Positions 1-8,469 are shown, counted from the first letter of the stretch. The stretch is DNA of 64,000 nucleotides from Streptomyces chartreusis (GCF_008704715.1 NZ_CP023689.1:7130001-7194000), one strand, 5' to 3'. The notes: a model not told the origin generated them from the sequence alone. A program made the numbers and translations.

Positions 1-19
1 CGGGTGTCCGCCCGGTCTG

Positions 20-925
20 CTACCCGGCGGCCGCCCTGATCGCACCCTCGATCTCCGGGAACGCGAAGACGAACCCCGACTCCAGCAGCCGCGCCGGCAG
101 CACCCGCTGACTGCCCAGCACATCCCCCGCCATCTCGCCGAGCACGGTCTTCAGTACCGGCGCGGGGACCGCGAACAGGGTCGGCCGGCGCAGCACCCGG
201 CCCATCGCCTCGGTGACCTCACGGTTCGTCACCGGCTGCGGCGCGGTCACGTTGAACGGCCCCGACAGACCGTCGGTGTCGAGCAGATGCCGGATCGCGG
301 CCACCTCGTCGTGCAGCGCGACGAACGACCAGTACTGCCGCCCGTCGCCCATCCGTCCGCCGAGCCCCGCCCTGAACAACGGGAACAGCCGCTCCCAGGC
401 TCCGCCCTCGCGGGCCACCACCAGCCCCGTGCGCGGGAACACCGTCCGTACGCCCGCCTCCTGGGCCGGGGCCGCCGCGGCCTCCCAGTCGACGACCAGC
501 GACGGCAGGAAGCCCTCACCGGCCGGGGCGCTCTCGTCCACGGCACGCCCGCCGGTCTCGCCGTAGTAGCCGATCGCGCTGCCGTTGACGAAGACCCGCG
601 GCCGCTCCTCGGGCCTCAGCGACGCGATGGCCTGCGCCAGCGCCGCCGTGCCCCGCACCCGGCCGGACCGCAGCGTCGCCTTGTACTCCTCCGTCCAGCG
701 CCGCGAGCCCACGTTCGCCCCGGCGAGGTTGACGACCGCGGCGCACCCGGCGAGCCCCGCCGTGTCCACCGAGCCGTTCTCCGGGTCCCAGCGCACCTCG
801 TCCCTGGACCTGGGCGCCCGGCGCACCAGCCGTACGACCTCGTGGCCGTCGGCCGTCAAGGAGCGCACCAGTGCCCCGCCGATGAGTCCGGAGGAGCCCG
901 CCACGGCGATTTTTGAAAGTTCCAT
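20..925 (-). CDS. TIGR01777-family SDR epimerase/oxidoreductase
   Basis: The 301-residue protein starts MELSKIAVAGSSGLIGGALV, with the N-terminal glycine-rich GxxGxxG signature of an NAD(P)-binding Rossmann fold. The segment NGSAIGYYG (YxxxG-like) and the overall layout match the YfcH/TIGR01777 epimerase group, whose substrate is usually unknown. I chose the ATG at 925 because a GGATGGAG ribosome-binding site lies just upstream; longer in-frame extension is of unlikely composition. The gene is complete and divergent from the acetyltransferase that starts at 996, so the 70-bp gap probably carries both promoters. The family call is firm; the reaction is not known. Confidence 0.88.
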   Translation of the reverse strand: MELSKIAVAGSSGLIGGALVRSLTADGHEVVRLVRRAPRSRDEVRWDPENGSVDTAGLAGCAAVVNLAGANVGSRRWTEEYKATLRSGRVRGTAALAQAIASLRPEERPRVFVNGSAIGYYGETGGRAVDESAPAGEGFLPSLVVDWEAAAAPAQEAGVRTVFPRTGLVVAREGGAWERLFPLFRAGLGGRMGDGRQYWSFVALHDEVAAIRHLLDTDGLSGPFNVTAPQPVTNREVTEAMGRVLRRPTLFAVPAPVLKTVLGEMAGDVLGSQRVLPARLLESGFVFAFPEIEGAIRAAAG

Positions 926-995
926 AACTCCATCCTGCCTCTGACCGCATGAAACCCCGGTGGGGTTCGCGCACCCGGGACTTAGGGTGGCGCTC

Positions 996-1496
996 ATGCC
1001 CGAGCCCCACCAGTCGCCGTACATACGCATCGCCCTGCCGGACGACGAGGAGGAACTCTCCCTCCTCGACCGTCGCACGTGGTCGCATCTGCATGCGGTC
1101 ACGCCGCGCCCGCAGCCGCCCTACTCGCCGTTCTTCGACGAGCGCCACGCCCCCGGCGACCATCTCGTCGCCGAACTCGACCGCCGCATCGTCGGCTACG
1201 TCCGTCTCGGATTCCCCACCCCGCTCGCCTCGAACGCGCATGTGCGCCAGATCCAGGGCCTCGCCGTCTCCGACGAGGCGCGGGGGCACGGCGTCGGGCG
1301 GGCGCTGATCCGCGCGGTCGTCGAGGAGGCCCGCCGCAGGGGAGCGCGCCGGCTCACCCTGCGCGTCCTCGGCCACAACACACCGGCCCGCAAGCTGTAC
1401 GAGTCCGAGGGGTTCGTGGTCGAAGGGGTGCTGCCCGAGGAGTTCTTCCTGGAGGGCGGTTACGTGGACGACGTGATCATGGGGCGGACGCTCTGA
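996..1496 (+). CDS. GNAT-family N-acetyltransferase
   Basis: A 166-residue protein with the GNAT acetyl-CoA-binding signature in its C-terminal half: LAVSDEARGHGVGRALIRAV (motif A, R-x-x-G-x-G/A) followed by LRVLGHNTPARKLYESEGF (motif B). This is the RimI/generic GNAT layout: acetyl transfer from acetyl-CoA to an amine that the sequence does not reveal. The ATG at 996 is preceded by AGGGTGG about 6 bp upstream; an upstream in-frame GTG would overlap the probable promoter. It is divergent from the SDR gene and convergent with the membrane protease that ends at 1554. Confidence 0.9.
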   Translation: MPEPHQSPYIRIALPDDEEELSLLDRRTWSHLHAVTPRPQPPYSPFFDERHAPGDHLVAELDRRIVGYVRLGFPTPLASNAHVRQIQGLAVSDEARGHGVGRALIRAVVEEARRRGARRLTLRVLGHNTPARKLYESEGFVVEGVLPEEFFLEGGYVDDVIMGRTL

Positions 1497-1553
1497 AGCC
1501 GGCTTGACGGCCGTCGACCGATCCCGCGCGCCGTCCGCGCGCCTTGGGCGGCC

Positions 1554-2738
1554 TCAGGAACTGACTAGTTCGCCCGTGTCCACCGCTTGGGTCGCGTTCG
1601 CCGCGCGTCTGGCGTCGGAGGCCACCTCGGCCGCCGTCAGGACGTAGCCGGTCTCGTCGTCGGAGGTGGAGCGGGCGAAGACCACGCCGAACACCTTGCC
1701 GTCGGTGGTCAGCAGCGGGCCGCCGGAGTTGCCGGGGCGGACGGTCGAGCGGATCGAGTAGATCTCGCGCGTGACGGTGTCGTCGTTGTAGATGTTCTGG
1801 CCCGTCGCCCGCACACGGTTCGCGACGGTCGCCGCCTGGAGGTTCAGGTCGCCGTCCTCCGGATAGCCCGCCACGACCGCCGAGTCGCCGCGGGCGGCCT
1901 CGTCGTCGAACTTCAGGACCGGGGCGCGCAGTTCGGGGACGTACAGCACGGCCACGTCCCGCTCCGGGTCGAAGAGCACCACCCGTGACTCGTACGACCG
2001 CCCGACGCCGCCGACGCGGACGCTCGGCTCGTCGATGCCGGCCACCACGTGGGCGTTGGTCATCACGTGCCGCGGGGAGTACACGAAGCCGCTGCCCTCG
2101 CGGCCCTGGGTGCCCGAGGAGCCCTCGATCTTGACGGTGCTGAGCTTGGCGGCGTTCGTCGCTGCGGCCGTGACGCTGTCGCCGGTGGGCTTGGCGACCT
2201 CGGCCGTCGACTCGTTCTCGAACGGGTTGAAGACCTGCGGGAAGCCGGCCTCGGTGAGGGCGGAGGTGGCCCGCGAGAACCACGCCGGGGTCGTGTCCGG
2301 CATCGCGTCCTGGACGGTGCCGAGCAGGCGGGAGTCCCGGATCGCCGAGGTGAGCAGCGGGGAGGAGGAGGCGGCGAGGACGCTGGCGGCGACCCAGGCG
2401 ACGATCAGTACGGCCACCGAGTTGGCCACGGCCCCGCCGACGCCGTCGGCCACTCTGAGCGGGCCGCGGTCCAGTTCCCGGCGCAGCCGCAGGGCCAGCC
2501 TTCCCGCGAGCTCGTGCACCGCCACGGCCGGGACCAGCACGGTGAGCACCGCGGTCACGGTGGCCTGCGTCGTACCCGGTGTGACCAGGTCCATCATCCA
2601 CGGCAGGATCCATACGCCGATCACCGCGCCGCCGACGAAACCGGCGAGCGAGACGCAGCCGGCGACCAGGCCGCGGCGGTAGCCGGACGCCGCGTAGGCC
2701 AGGATCACCAGCAACAGCAGGATGTCGAGCAGGTCCAC
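1554..2738 (-). CDS. MarP-like membrane-anchored trypsin-like serine protease
   Basis: The 394-residue protein has an N-terminal CvpA-like membrane domain of about four helices (roughly residues 1-130, opening MDLLDILLLLVILAYAASGY) and a C-terminal chymotrypsin-like protease domain. The catalytic triad is visible: His230 in TNAHVVAG, Asp261 in PERDVAVL and Ser338 in RPGNSGGPLL. This is the architecture of mycobacterial MarP, an extracytoplasmic protease for envelope or acid-stress homeostasis. The protease domain should face outward. It stands alone on the minus strand between convergent and divergent neighbours. The family assignment is firm; the physiological substrate is inferred only from mycobacteria. 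Confidence 0.9.
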   Translation of the reverse strand: MDLLDILLLLVILAYAASGYRRGLVAGCVSLAGFVGGAVIGVWILPWMMDLVTPGTTQATVTAVLTVLVPAVAVHELAGRLALRLRRELDRGPLRVADGVGGAVANSVAVLIVAWVAASVLAASSSPLLTSAIRDSRLLGTVQDAMPDTTPAWFSRATSALTEAGFPQVFNPFENESTAEVAKPTGDSVTAAATNAAKLSTVKIEGSSGTQGREGSGFVYSPRHVMTNAHVVAGIDEPSVRVGGVGRSYESRVVLFDPERDVAVLYVPELRAPVLKFDDEAARGDSAVVAGYPEDGDLNLQAATVANRVRATGQNIYNDDTVTREIYSIRSTVRPGNSGGPLLTTDGKVFGVVFARSTSDDETGYVLTAAEVASDARRAANATQAVDTGELVSS

Positions 2739-2925
2739 AGAGCCGCCTTTCCCTCGGACCCCTTAGTACGTGCGGAAAGCTCCCGTTGATCAGCACACAC
2801 GCCCGCGCCGCAGGGAACCGGCCACGCCGCGTGCACCTGGAGAAACGCCTCGGACCGGGACGATGGTTCCACTGCGTGTGACACCACACATCGCGGGCGG
2901 ACCGGATCCGTCGGACAGTAGGACC
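2739..2925. promoter_or_regulatory. divergent intergenic region with hairpin around a candidate start codon
   Basis: This region separates the MarP-like gene (minus) from the repeat-rich reading frame that begins with ATG at 2926. An inverted repeat, CCGTCGG at 2908-2914 and CCGACGG at 2937-2943, encloses the sequence TAGGACCATGT. The only ribosome-binding-site-like string (TAGGA) and the ATG therefore sit in the hairpin loop. No strong sigma-70-like promoter was recognised. Confidence 0.35.
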
Positions 2926-4190
2926 ATGTCTGTCTTCCGACGGGTAACCCGAGGGGTCTTCCGGAGAACACGGGGGAGACGAAGACCTCGAGCCGTACGA
3001 ATACCTTGGGCTGCGCGGATACCGGGGGCGGGGTGGGGCGCGCGGGGTGCTTCCGGCGAGGCGGTGCGGGGTGCGCGAGGCGCTGCCGGCGAGACCTTAG
3101 GGGGTGCGCGGGGTGGCTCCGGCGGGGGCGTGGAGGGTGCGCGGGATGCTTCCGGCCGGGTCGTGGAGGGTGCACGGGATGGCTCCGGCGGGGTCCTGGA
3201 GGGTGCCGGCGCGCGGGATGAGGCGACCGGGGCTGCGGGTAGCGCGGTCGGTGGGGGTGTGGGGGCTGCGCGGCCCGAGTCCACCGGGGTGGAGGGGGCA
3301 CGCTGCGGCGGTGCGCGGCCTGTGGAGGGGGCGTCCGGGGCTTCGCGGGCGGTGGAGGGTGAGCGGGCGGGGGCGGTCGGGGCGGAAGATTCGGCAGGGC
3401 CAGATCAAGCGGTGGTGGGGGAGCGAGGCGTCGAGCGCCAGGGGCCTGCTCCGCAGGAGCGACCTGTCGTGCGGGATGAGTCGACTCCCGATGGGCCGCC
3501 TTCCGGGCCGGAACAGTCGGCCCAGGGGGCGCGGCGTCCCGCGTCGGCAGAGCAGGTCCCGCAGGCCGAGCTCCTCGCGTCGGAGCAGTCGGTCCCGCAG
3601 GCGTCGTCCTTTGGGCCTGAGCGGCCGGCCGCCCGGCAGGTCCAGCCCCTCGGGCCGGAGCGGTCGGCTGCTTCGCAGGTCGACCCCCTCGCGTCGGAGC
3701 AGCGGGCCCCGCAGGCGCCGCTCCTCGGGCCGGAGCGGTCGGCCGCCCCGCAGGTCAAGCCCTTCGGGCCGGAGCGGTCGGCCGCCCCGCAGGCCGAGCC
3801 CCTCTCACCGGAGCAGCCGGAAGTCGTGCAGGGCCGGCCCCCTGCCGCCCCACAGGTTCGGGCCTCTACGGTCGCCCCGGCTCATGCCGAGCGGCGGGCT
3901 CGGCGGCGGGTGTTGCGGGGACGTGGGCGGGCGTCGGTCGGGAAGGTGGGCGGGGAGCGGCGGGAGGCCGTCGAATCGGGCCCTGCTCGAACGGCGGCCT
4001 CTGCTCGGGCGGCGGCTCCTGCTCGGGAGTCGGCGCCTGCGGCTCGGGAGTCTGCCCGTGCTCGGGGATCGGTTCCTGCTCGGGAGTCGGCCTCTGCTCG
4101 GAGATCGGTCCCCTCTCGGGAGTCGGTTCGGGCTCGGCGGCGGTTGCGGGCGCGGCGGTGGGGGCGGATTCGGGGGCAGGGGGAGCCGGG
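2926..4190 (+). repeat. low-complexity tandem-repeat coding region, probable N-terminal part of the following amidase in another frame
   Basis: Reading from ATG 2926 gives one open frame of over 400 codons with a basic N-terminus (MSVFRRVTRGVFRRTRGRRR). Three in-frame repeat arrays follow: 11-residue units such as VEGARDGSGGV (about 3064-3207), 13-residue units such as LGPERSAAPQVKP (about 3571-3840), and 6-residue PARESA-like units (about 4018-4125). All periods (33, 39 and 18 nt) are multiples of three, and third-position GC is high in the 13-residue array, so protein coding is likely there. Just before 4245 this frame is strongly basic (RARRRLRARRWGRIRGQG), while the membrane helix and amidase domain continue in a different frame. 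A TTA codon, rare in Streptomyces, lies at 3097. Either this is the frame-split start of the amidase or a decayed gene. Confidence 0.45.
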
Positions 4191-5000
4191 GGCCAGGGCC
4201 GGGGGCCGGGCGTCGGGTGGTGGCAGGGCGTTGACGGGGCGCGGGTGTCCGGGGTGCTGGTCGTGTTGCTCGCCTGCGTTCCCGGGCTCGCCGCCGTTCT
4301 CGCGCTGCTGCTGTGCGCGCAAGGCGTCGAGCGGAGTGTCGCCGAGGAGGAGCGGCCCGTCGCGGCCCGGCCCGTCGGGGCGTATCAGGCGGCCCGGCCG
4401 GAGATCGTGCCCAGGTCCGCCTGGCTGGGCGGCGACGCCCGGCGCGCTCAGCCGCCCCCGCGCTACGACGACAAGGTCGTCGCCGTGTTCGTCCATCACA
4501 CCGACTCGCCCAACGGCTACGACTGCGCCGACACGCCCCGCATCATCCGCTACCTGTACGCGGGCCAGACCGGCTCCCGCGACTGGGACGACATCGGCTA
4601 CAACTTCCTCGTCGACCGGTGCGGCACGATCTACGAGGGCCGTGCGGGCGGCGTCGACCGCGCCGTCACCGGCGCCCACACCCAGGGCTTCAACCACCGC
4701 ACCGCCGGCATCGCCGCCCTCGGCACCTTCACCGCCGGTGTCCCCGTCCCCAAGGCCATGACCGACGCGATCGCCGCGATCGCCGCGTGGAAGCTCGGGC
4801 TCTCCGAGACGGACCCCCGGTCGACGGTCCCGCTGACCTCCAGCAACAGCCTCAGCCGCTACTCCAGAGGCACCACGGCCGACCTCCCGGCCATCGCCGG
4901 CCACAACGAGGGCTACATGACCACGTGCCCCGGCGCGGCCCTGAGCGCCCGCCTCCCGGACATCAGAGAAACAGCCGCCCGCCTCCAGGGCAGACACTGA
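4158..5000 (+). CDS. Membrane-anchored N-acetylmuramoyl-L-alanine amidase (PGRP/Amidase_2)
   Basis: The C-terminal 200 residues form a PGRP/T7-lysozyme-like amidase: the domain opens at EIVPRSAWLGG, followed by VAVFVHHTDS with the first zinc-ligand histidine, IGYNFLVDRCGTIYEGRAGG, GAHTQGFNHRTAG, and AGHNEGYMTTCPG with the last ligands. It should cleave the bond between N-acetylmuramic acid and L-alanine in peptidoglycan. A hydrophobic helix (VSGVLVVLLACVPGLAAVLA) precedes the domain and would anchor it outside the membrane. The start is unresolved: GTG at 4158 and GTG at 4245 both lack a good ribosome-binding site, and the upstream repeat frame may be the true N-terminus joined by a frameshift in the G-rich run at 4160-4210. 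Confidence 0.8.
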   Translation: MGADSGAGGAGGQGRGPGVGWWQGVDGARVSGVLVVLLACVPGLAAVLALLLCAQGVERSVAEEERPVAARPVGAYQAARPEIVPRSAWLGGDARRAQPPPRYDDKVVAVFVHHTDSPNGYDCADTPRIIRYLYAGQTGSRDWDDIGYNFLVDRCGTIYEGRAGGVDRAVTGAHTQGFNHRTAGIAALGTFTAGVPVPKAMTDAIAAIAAWKLGLSETDPRSTVPLTSSNSLSRYSRGTTADLPAIAGHNEGYMTTCPGAALSARLPDIRETAARLQGRH

Positions 5001-5043
5001 CCACGCCCACCGGTCCCACGCCCCAGCCGGCCCCACCAACCGC

Positions 5044-5286
5044 GCGCACCTGCCGTCTCCACAGCAGTGCCCCGGCAGGCAGCCCCTCACCACGCGCCGC
5101 CCCCGGCACCTGCCGTCTCCCCACCGGCGCCCCATGAGCCAGGCCCTGACCACGCGCCGCCCCCCGGCACCCGCCGTCTCCTCACCGGCGCCCCAGCAGC
5201 CAGGGCCTGACCGCACGGCCGCCCCGGCACCTGCCGTCTCCCCACCGGCGCCCCAGCAGGCAGGCCCTAACCGCTCGCCGCCCCGC
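5044..5286 (+). repeat. four tandem copies of a ~60-bp non-coding repeat
   Basis: The string CACCTGCCGTCTCC recurs at 5047, 5107, 5168 (one change) and 5228, giving a period of 60-61 bp. Each copy continues with variants of ACCGGCGCCCCAGCAGGCAG and a GC-rich tail. It fills the space between two convergent genes (amidase end at 5000, FemX-like end at 5290). No dyad-plus-T-run terminator is evident. The units are too long and too alike to be a CRISPR array. Confidence 0.8.
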
Positions 5287-5289
5287 CCC

Positions 5290-6429
5290 TCACCGCCGCC
5301 CCAGATAAACCCCCACCGCCCGCTGCAGCGCCTTCCCCTGGCTGCCCACCGGGCGTTCCCACTCGCCCAGGTACTCCACGGCCCTGCCGCCCGCGCCCGT
5401 CTTGAACAGGAGGCGGCCGAGGAGGCGGTCGTCCGTCAGGGTCGGGGTGATGGAGCGCAGGTCGTACGTGCGGGCCCCGGCCTGTCTCGCGTCGCCCAGC
5501 ATTCGCCACAACAGCACGCTGCTCGGGCGCAGTTCACGGCCCCGGCGCCCGGAGGACGCGTAGGAGTGCCAGACGCGGGAGCCGACGCCGATCATGAGTG
5601 CGGCGGAGAGGACCTCGCCGTCGTACTCGGCGAGGTAGACCCGCACCCGGTCGCCGTCCACCGCGTTCAGGGCCGCCCACAGACGCTGGAAGTAGCTCAG
5701 GGGCCGGGCCCGGAACCCGTCCCGTTCCGCGGTCGCGGTGTACAGGCGGTAGAACTCCGGCAGGTCCGCCGCCGTGCCCCAGGACACCAGGACCCCCGCC
5801 CGCTCGGCGGTGGCCAGGGACTGCTGCCAGCGCGGCGCGAGGGCGTCCCGCAACTCGTCCGTCGAGCGGCCCGCCAGCGGCACCTGACAGCCGTAGCGCG
5901 GCTGGCCGAGGCCAAAACCGCTGCCGTTGCCGTCCGCGCACCGCCGCCACCCGAACCGCCCCAGCCGCTCCGCGAGGTCCAGCGCGTATCCGTCGAGGCC
6001 GTCCGCGGGCAGGTCGTGCAGATGCCGTACGTCGGGGTCGGCGACGCCCGCCGCGACGGTGTCCGCCTCCCAGTGCCGCACCACCAGCGGCGGCCCCATC
6101 CGCAGCGAGAACGCCCCGCGCCGCTCCACATGGGCGACCAGGGCGTCCAGCCACCGGTCCACCCGCGGGGCCCGCCAGTCGATCCCCGGCCCGTCGGGGA
6201 GATAGGCGAGACAGCGCCGGGTGCCGGGCAGCGGGCGGTACAGGACCAGCGCCGACGCGATCAGGACCTCCCCGGCGGGCCCGTCCTCGAACCAGCCGAC
6301 GCTCTCCGCCCGCCAGTCGGGCTTCACATCGCCCCACTCGGGGATCTGGAGATGGCTCGCGTCGGGGTACAGCCGCAGATGGGACAGATGGTCCTCGCGC
6401 GTGATCTCCCGTACGTACGGGCTGGTCAT
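5290..6429 (-). CDS. femX: FemX/FemAB-family lipid II:glycine glycyltransferase-like enzyme
   Basis: The 379-residue protein has the tandem GNAT-fold layout and typical segments of FemAB peptidoglycan bridge enzymes: LHDLPADGLDGYALDLAERL, then WQQSLATAERAGVLVSWGTA, then RVYLAEYDGEVLSAALMIG and WHSYASSGRRGREL. Such enzymes transfer an amino acid from aminoacyl-tRNA to the lipid II stem peptide; in Streptomyces FemX adds the first bridge glycine to L,L-diaminopimelate. The ATG at 6429 has AGGAG ten bases upstream; a longer in-frame start (6513) would run into the small gene's promoter. Its position next to the amidase fits a cell-wall role. The donor amino acid is inferred from the genus. Confidence 0.82.
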   Translation of the reverse strand: MTSPYVREITREDHLSHLRLYPDASHLQIPEWGDVKPDWRAESVGWFEDGPAGEVLIASALVLYRPLPGTRRCLAYLPDGPGIDWRAPRVDRWLDALVAHVERRGAFSLRMGPPLVVRHWEADTVAAGVADPDVRHLHDLPADGLDGYALDLAERLGRFGWRRCADGNGSGFGLGQPRYGCQVPLAGRSTDELRDALAPRWQQSLATAERAGVLVSWGTAADLPEFYRLYTATAERDGFRARPLSYFQRLWAALNAVDGDRVRVYLAEYDGEVLSAALMIGVGSRVWHSYASSGRRGRELRPSSVLLWRMLGDARQAGARTYDLRSITPTLTDDRLLGRLLFKTGAGGRAVEYLGEWERPVGSQGKALQRAVGVYLGRR

Positions 6430-6595
6430 GGACTCGATGCTCCTGTTCGGGGCGGCCACCGTAAGCCGCCGATCACGCAACCGGTCAAGAGACCGCAGGT
6501 GAACCTTCTCCACAGGTTTCTCGTAGCCGGCTCAAGGACCCTCCCGAGGCGGCCTCCCTATGGTCATGAACACGCACTGACCGGAGGTGGGGATC

Positions 6596-6799
6596 ATGAG
6601 CAGCAGCAACAGCGGGCACGGCGGCAAGCGGGTCTGGACGGCTCTCTGCGCGGTCGCGACCGTCGTCCTGGGGCCGGCCGCCGTCACGGCGTCCGCGCTG
6701 GACCAGGCCAACAAGGCACCGATGCACCACGCGGTGACGGTCGAGCGGACGCAGGCGTACATCCCGTCGGACCCGGGCCGCAGGCGGGCCGTGGCCTGA
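6596..6799 (+). CDS. small membrane/secreted protein of unknown function
   Basis: The 67-residue product starts MSSSNSGHGGKRVWTALCAV and has one hydrophobic stretch (VWTALCAVATVVLGPAAVTA) after a basic KR pair, consistent with a signal peptide or single membrane anchor. The tail is short and ends in SDPGRRRAVA. ATG 6596 has an excellent GGAGGTGGGG ribosome-binding site. It is divergent from femX and convergent with the DUF4240 gene. No family was recognised; its small size and good translation signals argue that it is real. Confidence 0.7.
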   Translation: MSSSNSGHGGKRVWTALCAVATVVLGPAAVTASALDQANKAPMHHAVTVERTQAYIPSDPGRRRAVA

Positions 6800-6816
6800 G
6801 ACGCGAGGCCGAGGCC

Positions 6817-6841
6817 CTGAGACCCGGGCGCCCGGGCTCAG
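6817..6841. terminator. bidirectional hairpin between convergent genes
   Basis: CTGAG at 6817-6821 and CTCAG at 6837-6841 flank the self-complementary core CCCGGGCGCCCGGG, with one mismatched pair. It lies between the convergent ends at 6799 and 6838 and overlaps the stop codon of the minus-strand gene. No T-run follows, as is common in high-GC genomes. Confidence 0.6.
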
Positions 6842-7356
6842 TCCTTGAACCGCTCCCACAGTTTCGGGAAGCGCTCCGCCAGCACCCGCGCGTTCTCGAA
6901 GTCCACCGGCGTGCCCTCCGGCTCCGGGGGCGCGGGCGGGATGCCGAGGTCGGGGGCGACCGTGCCGGTGAGCTGCTCGTAGGCCTCGTCCGCGGCGTAG
7001 CCGAGCTCCTCGCCGTCGCCGTCGAACTCCTCGTCGAAGTCGTCCAGCAGGTCCGCCAGCGAGTCGGGGTCGTGCACCCCGCCCTCGTACACCTCGCGGC
7101 CCTGGCCGATCAGCCAGCACCGGAAGAAGTCGAACGCGTCGTCGCTGGCCCCGTCCAGCAGGACCCAGGCGGCCCCCCACAGGTCCCAGGTGTACGCGCG
7201 GTTGTAGCGGGCCTCGAAGTGACGGGCGAAGTCGAGCACGGCGTCGGGGTCCAGTTGCAGCAGCCGGTCCACGAGCAGGTCGGCCTGCTCCTCGGGGTCA
7301 CCCTCGGCGCCCTCACGCGCGCCGTCCACCAGCTCCCAGAACTCCGTCTCGTCCAT
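6838..7356 (-). CDS. DUF4240 domain protein
   Basis: A 172-residue acidic protein whose N-terminus (MDETEFWELVDGAR) and later RCWLIGQGREVYEGGVHDPD segment fit the DUF4240 family, in which an FWxLVDxAR start is typical. No signal peptide or membrane helix is present, so it is cytosolic. The function is unknown. ATG 7356 was chosen, with an adjacent GTG at 7359 possible; neither has a strong ribosome-binding site. It is downstream of, and on the same strand as, the WYL regulator. Confidence 0.75.
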   Translation of the reverse strand: MDETEFWELVDGAREGAEGDPEEQADLLVDRLLQLDPDAVLDFARHFEARYNRAYTWDLWGAAWVLLDGASDDAFDFFRCWLIGQGREVYEGGVHDPDSLADLLDDFDEEFDGDGEELGYAADEAYEQLTGTVAPDLGIPPAPPEPEGTPVDFENARVLAERFPKLWERFKD

Positions 7357-7426
7357 CACGGGTCAAGCATCGGCCCTGGACGGGTGGGGCGCACGTGGAG
7401 TGTGGCGGATTGTTATGCGCCGACGC

Positions 7427-7494
7427 TCATCCGCCGTACAGCGTCGCCGGCCGTATCGCGTCATCCGCCGTACAGCGTCGCCAGCCGTATCGCG
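7427..7494 (+). repeat. 34-bp tandem duplication at the 3' end of the WYL regulator gene
   Basis: Bases 7427-7460 and 7461-7494 are identical 34-mers except for one G/A difference, each beginning TCATCCGCCGTACAGCGTCG. The second copy contains the stop codon and last ten codons of the regulator (minus strand). The first copy lies immediately downstream of that stop and is out of frame (34 is not a multiple of three), so it does not alter the protein. Confidence 0.9.
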
Positions 7495-8441
7495 TCGCCC
7501 GCGAAGCGCTCCCGCAGCGAGGGCGGCTGAAGCACCTCGATCTCCGGGCCGAGCGACGCGAGCTGGGTGTGGGCGACCTCCTCGGACTCCACCGGCAGCG
7601 TCAGCGTCACCCAGCCGTCCCCGTCCGGGGCGCCCGCCGCCTCCACCGCCTCCCGCGCGGACTGCGGATCCACGGTGTACGGCAGTCTGCGCACCCCGCC
7701 CGGGGACACCCGCACCACGACCTCGGACCGCAGGATGGACCGCGCGAACTGCTCGGCCCGCTCGTCCCAGAACTCCGGCAGGTCGAACTCCCCGTCCCGC
7801 TCGAACCGCTCGCCCGCGGCCTCCACGGCCGTGAACCGGTCGATGCGGTACACCCGGTACGACCCCTGCCCGGCGACCCGGGCGCACAGGTACCAGACCC
7901 CCGCCTTCAGCACGAGCCCGTACGGCTCCAGCTCCCGCTCGGCCTCGCTCTGCGCCTCCCCGCGCCGGTAGCGGGCCACGATCCGGCGGTCGTCCCACAC
8001 CGCGTCCGCGACCGCGGGCAGCAGCTGGGGGGTCTTCGGTTCCTTGAACCAGTTCGGGGCGTCCAGATGGAAGCGCTGCGCTGCCGTACGGGAGGCGTCG
8101 CGCAGGGACGGCATCAGGGCGGCGGACACCTTCAGCCGGGCCGCGGACGCGGTGTCCTCCAGCCCCATCTCCCGCAGCGCCCCCGGCACCCCGGAGAGGA
8201 ACAACGCCTCGGCCTCGCTGCGCCCGAGCCCCGTCAGCCGGGTCCGGTACCCGCCGATCAGCCGGTACCCCCCGGCCCGCCCCCGGTCCGCGTACACCGG
8301 GACACCGGCCTCGGACAGGGCCTGCGCGTCCCGTGTGACGGTCCGTTCGGACACCTCCAGCTCGCGCGCCAGCTCGGCGGCGGTCATCGAGGGCCGGGAC
8401 TGCAACAGCAGCACCATCTTGATCAGCCGGGCAGCACGCAT
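7461..8441 (-). CDS. HTH (DeoR-type) WYL-domain transcriptional regulator
   Basis: The 326-residue protein has an N-terminal helix-turn-helix (MRAARLIKMVLLLQSRPSMT, then TAAELARELEVSERTVTRD) followed by a WYL domain with RYRRGEAQSEAERELEPYGL, VWYLCARVAGQGSYRVYRID and a C-terminal WCX-like part. Such regulators sense ligands, often nucleotide-like, through the WYL domain; the target here is unknown. ATG 8441 begins the usual MRAxRLIxMV motif, which fixes the start. The gene lies downstream of aceE on the same strand but is separated from it by a strong terminator, so it has its own promoter within about 30 bp. Confidence 0.88.
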   Translation of the reverse strand: MRAARLIKMVLLLQSRPSMTAAELARELEVSERTVTRDAQALSEAGVPVYADRGRAGGYRLIGGYRTRLTGLGRSEAEALFLSGVPGALREMGLEDTASAARLKVSAALMPSLRDASRTAAQRFHLDAPNWFKEPKTPQLLPAVADAVWDDRRIVARYRRGEAQSEAERELEPYGLVLKAGVWYLCARVAGQGSYRVYRIDRFTAVEAAGERFERDGEFDLPEFWDERAEQFARSILRSEVVVRVSPGGVRRLPYTVDPQSAREAVEAAGAPDGDGWVTLTLPVESEEVAHTQLASLGPEIEVLQPPSLRERFAGDAIRLATLYGG

Positions 8442-8469
8442 ACGGCCATCATGCCGGGACCCACCGACA

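Noticed and set aside
5044..5286. Possible CRISPR array
   Set aside because: The units are about 60 bp and nearly identical throughout, with no distinct spacers, and no cas genes are present.
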